Part shown: piece after piece, positions 61,916-64,000 of the stretch
How the letters are laid out: every line of letters starts with the position of its first letter
Numbering within the stretch: position 1 is the stretch's first letter
Source of the DNA: Streptomyces sp. NRRL S-244
GTDB taxonomy: Bacteria > Actinomycetota > Actinomycetes > Streptomycetales > Streptomycetaceae
DNA: 64,000 nt
Reading direction: 5' to 3'
Assembly (NCBI RefSeq): GCF_000717915.1
Contig: NZ_JOCX01000002.1
Coordinates: 186,001 to 250,000, forward strand
The notes under the pieces: model-generated
Told to the model about the DNA's origin: nothing
Databases searched by the model: none
The model's input: only the letters and a program-made list of their open reading frames with translations
Program-made: the position numbers and the translations under genes

Positions 61916-62164
61916 CGCGCTGCCCCATCCTCGTCGTCAGAGCCCGCCCCATGGCACCCGGTCGGCGGCGCACCGCGGACTCATCGCCAACCTACGCACG
62001 CACCGCACCCCTACCCATCCCTCAAAACCCACAGACCCGGACCCGCCTCCCTCGTACAGACCACCGGACGGGCCGCCGGACCCTGACTTGCGCGCGGGCG
62101 CCGGGAGGCGTTGTTTCGAAGTACGGCAGGGAACGTCGGGGACGACCCTTGGGGATGACCCGCA

Positions 62165-63457
62165 ATGCTCTTCACGGACCGCGACGACGCAGGTCGAAGA
62201 CTCGGCACGGAGCTCGCGAGGTACGCGGCGGACCGCCCCGTGGTCCTGGGGCTGCCGCGCGGCGGGGTCCCGGTGGCCTTCCACGTGGCCCACGCCCTCG
62301 GCGCCCCGCTCGACGTGATCGTCGTCCGCAAGCTGGGGGTTCCGTACCAGCCCGAGCTGGCGTTCGGTGCCATCGGGGAGGGCGGCGTACGCGTGATCAG
62401 CGAGGACATCGTCCGGCGCGGGGGGCTCCGCCCGCAGGACATCGCCGCCGTCGAGGAGGCGGAACAGGCGGAGCTGACCCGGAGGGCCGCCCGCTACCGG
62501 GCGGGGCGGCCGCAGGAGGACCTCCGCGGCCGGACGGTGATCGTGGTGGACGACGGCATCGCGACCGGCGCCACGGCGGCCGCCGCCTGCCAGGTCGTAC
62601 GGGCGCAGGGCGCGGCCCGGGTCGTCATGGCGGCCCCGGTGGCCCCGCCGGACGCGCTGGGCCGGGTGGGCGCGGTGGCCGACGAGGTGGTCTGCCTCTC
62701 CGCGCCGCCGGGGTTCTCCTCGGTCGGCCAGTGGTACCGGGACTTCTCCCAGACCCCGGACGAGGAGGTCGTCTCCCTGCTCGCCCAGTCGCCGCGCCGG
62801 CCGGCCCCGGCGGAAGAGGCCGGGGTGGAGGTGGCGGTGGAGGCGGCGGGCCTGCACCTGCCCGGAGACCTCACCCTCCCGCCGGGCGCGAGCGCGGTGG
62901 TCGTGTTCGCGCACGGTTCGGGCAGCAGCCGCCACAGCCCCCGCAACCGCCAGGTGGCCGCGGCCCTGAACCGGGCCGGCCTGGGCACCCTGCTGTTCGA
63001 CCTGCTCACCCCGGCCGAGGAGGCGGACCGCTCGAACGTCTTCGACATCGACACCCTGGCCGCCCGCCTCGCCGCCGCCACGACCTGGCTCCGCACCCGG
63101 ACCCCGGCCCCGCCGGCCTACTTCGGCGCCAGCACGGGCGCGGCAGCCGCCCTCGCGGCCGCGGCCTCCCCGGACTCGCCGGTCTACGCGGTGGTCTCCC
63201 GCGGCGGCCGCCCGGACCTGGCCGGAGGATCCCGCCTCGCCGGGGTCCGGGCCCCCACGCTCCTGATCGTCGGCTCGGAGGACCACCTGGTCCTCGGCCT
63301 CAACCGCGAGGCACAGGCCCGCCTGCGCTGCGAGAACCGCCTGGAGGTCGTCCCGGGCGCCACCCACCTCTTCGAGGAGCCCGGAGCACTCCACCGGGTG
63401 TCGGCCCTCGCCGAGCAGTGGCTCACCACCCACCGCCCGCGGCCCGCGACCGGCTGA
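62165..63457 (+). CDS. Phosphoribosyltransferase fused to an alpha/beta hydrolase
   Basis: A 430-residue fusion. The phosphoribosyltransferase domain (1-215) has the PRPP motif VIVVDDGIATGAT. The C-terminal dienelactone-hydrolase-like domain (about 220-430) has AHGSGSSRHSPRN, nucleophile Ser in GASTGAA, Asp in VGSEDH and His in GATHLFEE. Such fusions recur in actinobacteria. The coupled reaction is unknown. The ATG at 62165 has no good ribosome site. Confidence 0.88.
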   Translation: MLFTDRDDAGRRLGTELARYAADRPVVLGLPRGGVPVAFHVAHALGAPLDVIVVRKLGVPYQPELAFGAIGEGGVRVISEDIVRRGGLRPQDIAAVEEAEQAELTRRAARYRAGRPQEDLRGRTVIVVDDGIATGATAAAACQVVRAQGAARVVMAAPVAPPDALGRVGAVADEVVCLSAPPGFSSVGQWYRDFSQTPDEEVVSLLAQSPRRPAPAEEAGVEVAVEAAGLHLPGDLTLPPGASAVVVFAHGSGSSRHSPRNRQVAAALNRAGLGTLLFDLLTPAEEADRSNVFDIDTLAARLAAATTWLRTRTPAPPAYFGASTGAAAALAAAASPDSPVYAVVSRGGRPDLAGGSRLAGVRAPTLLIVGSEDHLVLGLNREAQARLRCENRLEVVPGATHLFEEPGALHRVSALAEQWLTTHRPRPATG

Positions 63458-63503
63458 GGAGCGGGGCCGCTCGGGTGATCGTTGCCGAGACATGACGCAA
63501 AGG

Positions 63504-63519
63504 GTGATCATTCGATCAC
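63504..63519. promoter_or_regulatory. Palindrome upstream of the collagen-like gene
   Basis: GTGATC-ATTC-GATCAC. A related half-site, GGTGATCGTT, lies 30 nt upstream. AATAAT (63529-63534) nearby is a possible -10. It is a candidate operator for the gene at 63602. Confidence 0.55.
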
Positions 63520-63601
63520 GGAGAGTCAATAATGGCCTCGTTCGTAGCCAGAGGCGCGCGCTTGCGGGCGCGACCCTCCCAGTCCCGTGAGGACGGTTCT
63601 C

Positions 63602-64000
63602 TTGAGTCATCGAACGATCCGAACCAGACGTCTGAAGTCCGCCACCATGGTCGGGGCCGGTGTGCTCGCCGTGGCGCTCAACGTCGTCCCGAGCACGACG
63701 GCCATCGCCGACGCGATCCACCGGTCCGGTACCGACAGTGCCGTGGCACTGCCCGGCCCGTCCGGTGTGGTCACGGGTGGTGACCACGGCAGCAAGGGCC
63801 GCGGCCCGCAGGGCCCCCAGGGCAGGCCGGGCCGGCCCGGCCACCCGGGCCGCCCGGGCGTCCAGGGCCCGCAGGGCTACCAGGGAGTCCCGGGTGAGCA
63901 GGGCAACCAGGGCTCCCAGGGCAACCAGGGCAACCAGGGGTTCCAGGGCAACCAAGGGAACCAGGGCTTCCAGGGGTTCCAGGGCAACCAGGGCAACCAG
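63602..64000 (+). CDS. Secreted collagen-like protein, 3' end outside the window
   Basis: The start is TTG at 63602 with GAGGA 8 nt upstream. A signal peptide ([20 protein letters not shown], then a hydrophobic core, AxA-type cleavage near ADA at 36-38) is followed from residue 68 by uninterrupted Gly-x-y triplets (22 in the window). These begin Pro/Arg-rich (GRPGRPGHP) and become GNQ and GFQ repeats. This is a bacterial collagen-like triple-helix region. The end and any C-terminal domain lie beyond 64000. Confidence 0.85.
   Translation, partial: MSHRTIRTRRLKSATMVGAGVLAVALNVVPSTTAIADAIHRSGTDSAVALPGPSGVVTGGDHGSKGRGPQGPQGRPGRPGHPGRPGVQGPQGYQGVPGEQGNQGSQGNQGNQGFQGNQGNQGFQGFQGNQGNQ

Noticed and set aside
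63532..63783. Plus-strand frame overlapping the start of the collagen-like gene
   Set aside because: Arg-rich shadow without a domain; the TTG frame gives a good signal peptide followed by perfect Gly-x-y triplets.

Overview
The window is chromosomal DNA of a Streptomyces-type actinomycete. GC is very high throughout, GTG and TTG starts are common, and many gene pairs overlap by 4 bp. The gene content is typical of the group: nickel superoxide dismutase (sodN), the fused E2-E1 2-oxoglutarate decarboxylase/dehydrogenase (kgd), an HspR-type operator before lon, a conservon (cvnABCD), an FtsW/RodA-PBP pair and a Ku/LigD repair locus. From memory the order resembles the SCO52xx-SCO53xx part of S. 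coelicolor. No alignment was run. No tRNA, rRNA, CRISPR array or intact insertion sequence was seen.

Left part (1-13600): after sodN and a small acidic protein comes a same-strand cluster of seven genes (849-13528). It joins a trypsin-VMAP / MoxR ATPase / vWA-TPR trio, the composition of NTP-dependent conflict systems, to an FxSxx-COOH peptide cassette: precursor FxsA, radical SAM FxsB, an HExxH modification protein and the TIR/NB-ARC/TPR protein FxsT. Three genes of the cluster carry an in-frame TTA codon (trypsin-VMAP, fxsA, fxsB), which suggests bldA-linked developmental control. I regard this as the leading candidate system.

A poorly conserved, somewhat lower-GC stretch follows (13700-16600). 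It holds a secreted four-cysteine protein, a GntR/HutC repressor with clear palindromic operators, two tiny genes, and a gene-poor segment with a large inverted repeat.

Middle part (16600-37340): kgd, an OmpR-type two-component pair, a GH3 glycosidase divergent from a TetR regulator, exported proteins and a GT-C glycosyltransferase. Four coupled or closely spaced minus-strand genes follow (28326-31839). Two of them, at 30995-31839, share a 20-residue RHIM-like motif at adjoining protein ends, the arrangement seen in bacterial amyloid-signalling pairs; this is the second candidate system. Then come a rhodanese-DinB fusion, lon with a HAIR operator, a MarR regulator and a PP2C-like protein.

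Right part (37340-64000): cvnABCD with a styrene-monooxygenase-like flavoprotein, an NlpC/P60 hydrolase overlapping it tail to tail, DUF6325/SHOCT proteins, the SEDS-PBP pair, two divergent diiron proteins with a TetR regulator, and a histidine kinase with a lipoprotein but no response regulator. The end holds a NERD-like protein, Ku with separate LigD-type polymerase and ligase genes, an XdhC-like protein, a phosphoribosyltransferase-hydrolase fusion and the start of a secreted collagen-like protein cut by the window edge.

Functions are read from translated motifs and context only. Start codons were chosen from Shine-Dalgarno spacing and operon overlap, and doubtful ones are marked.
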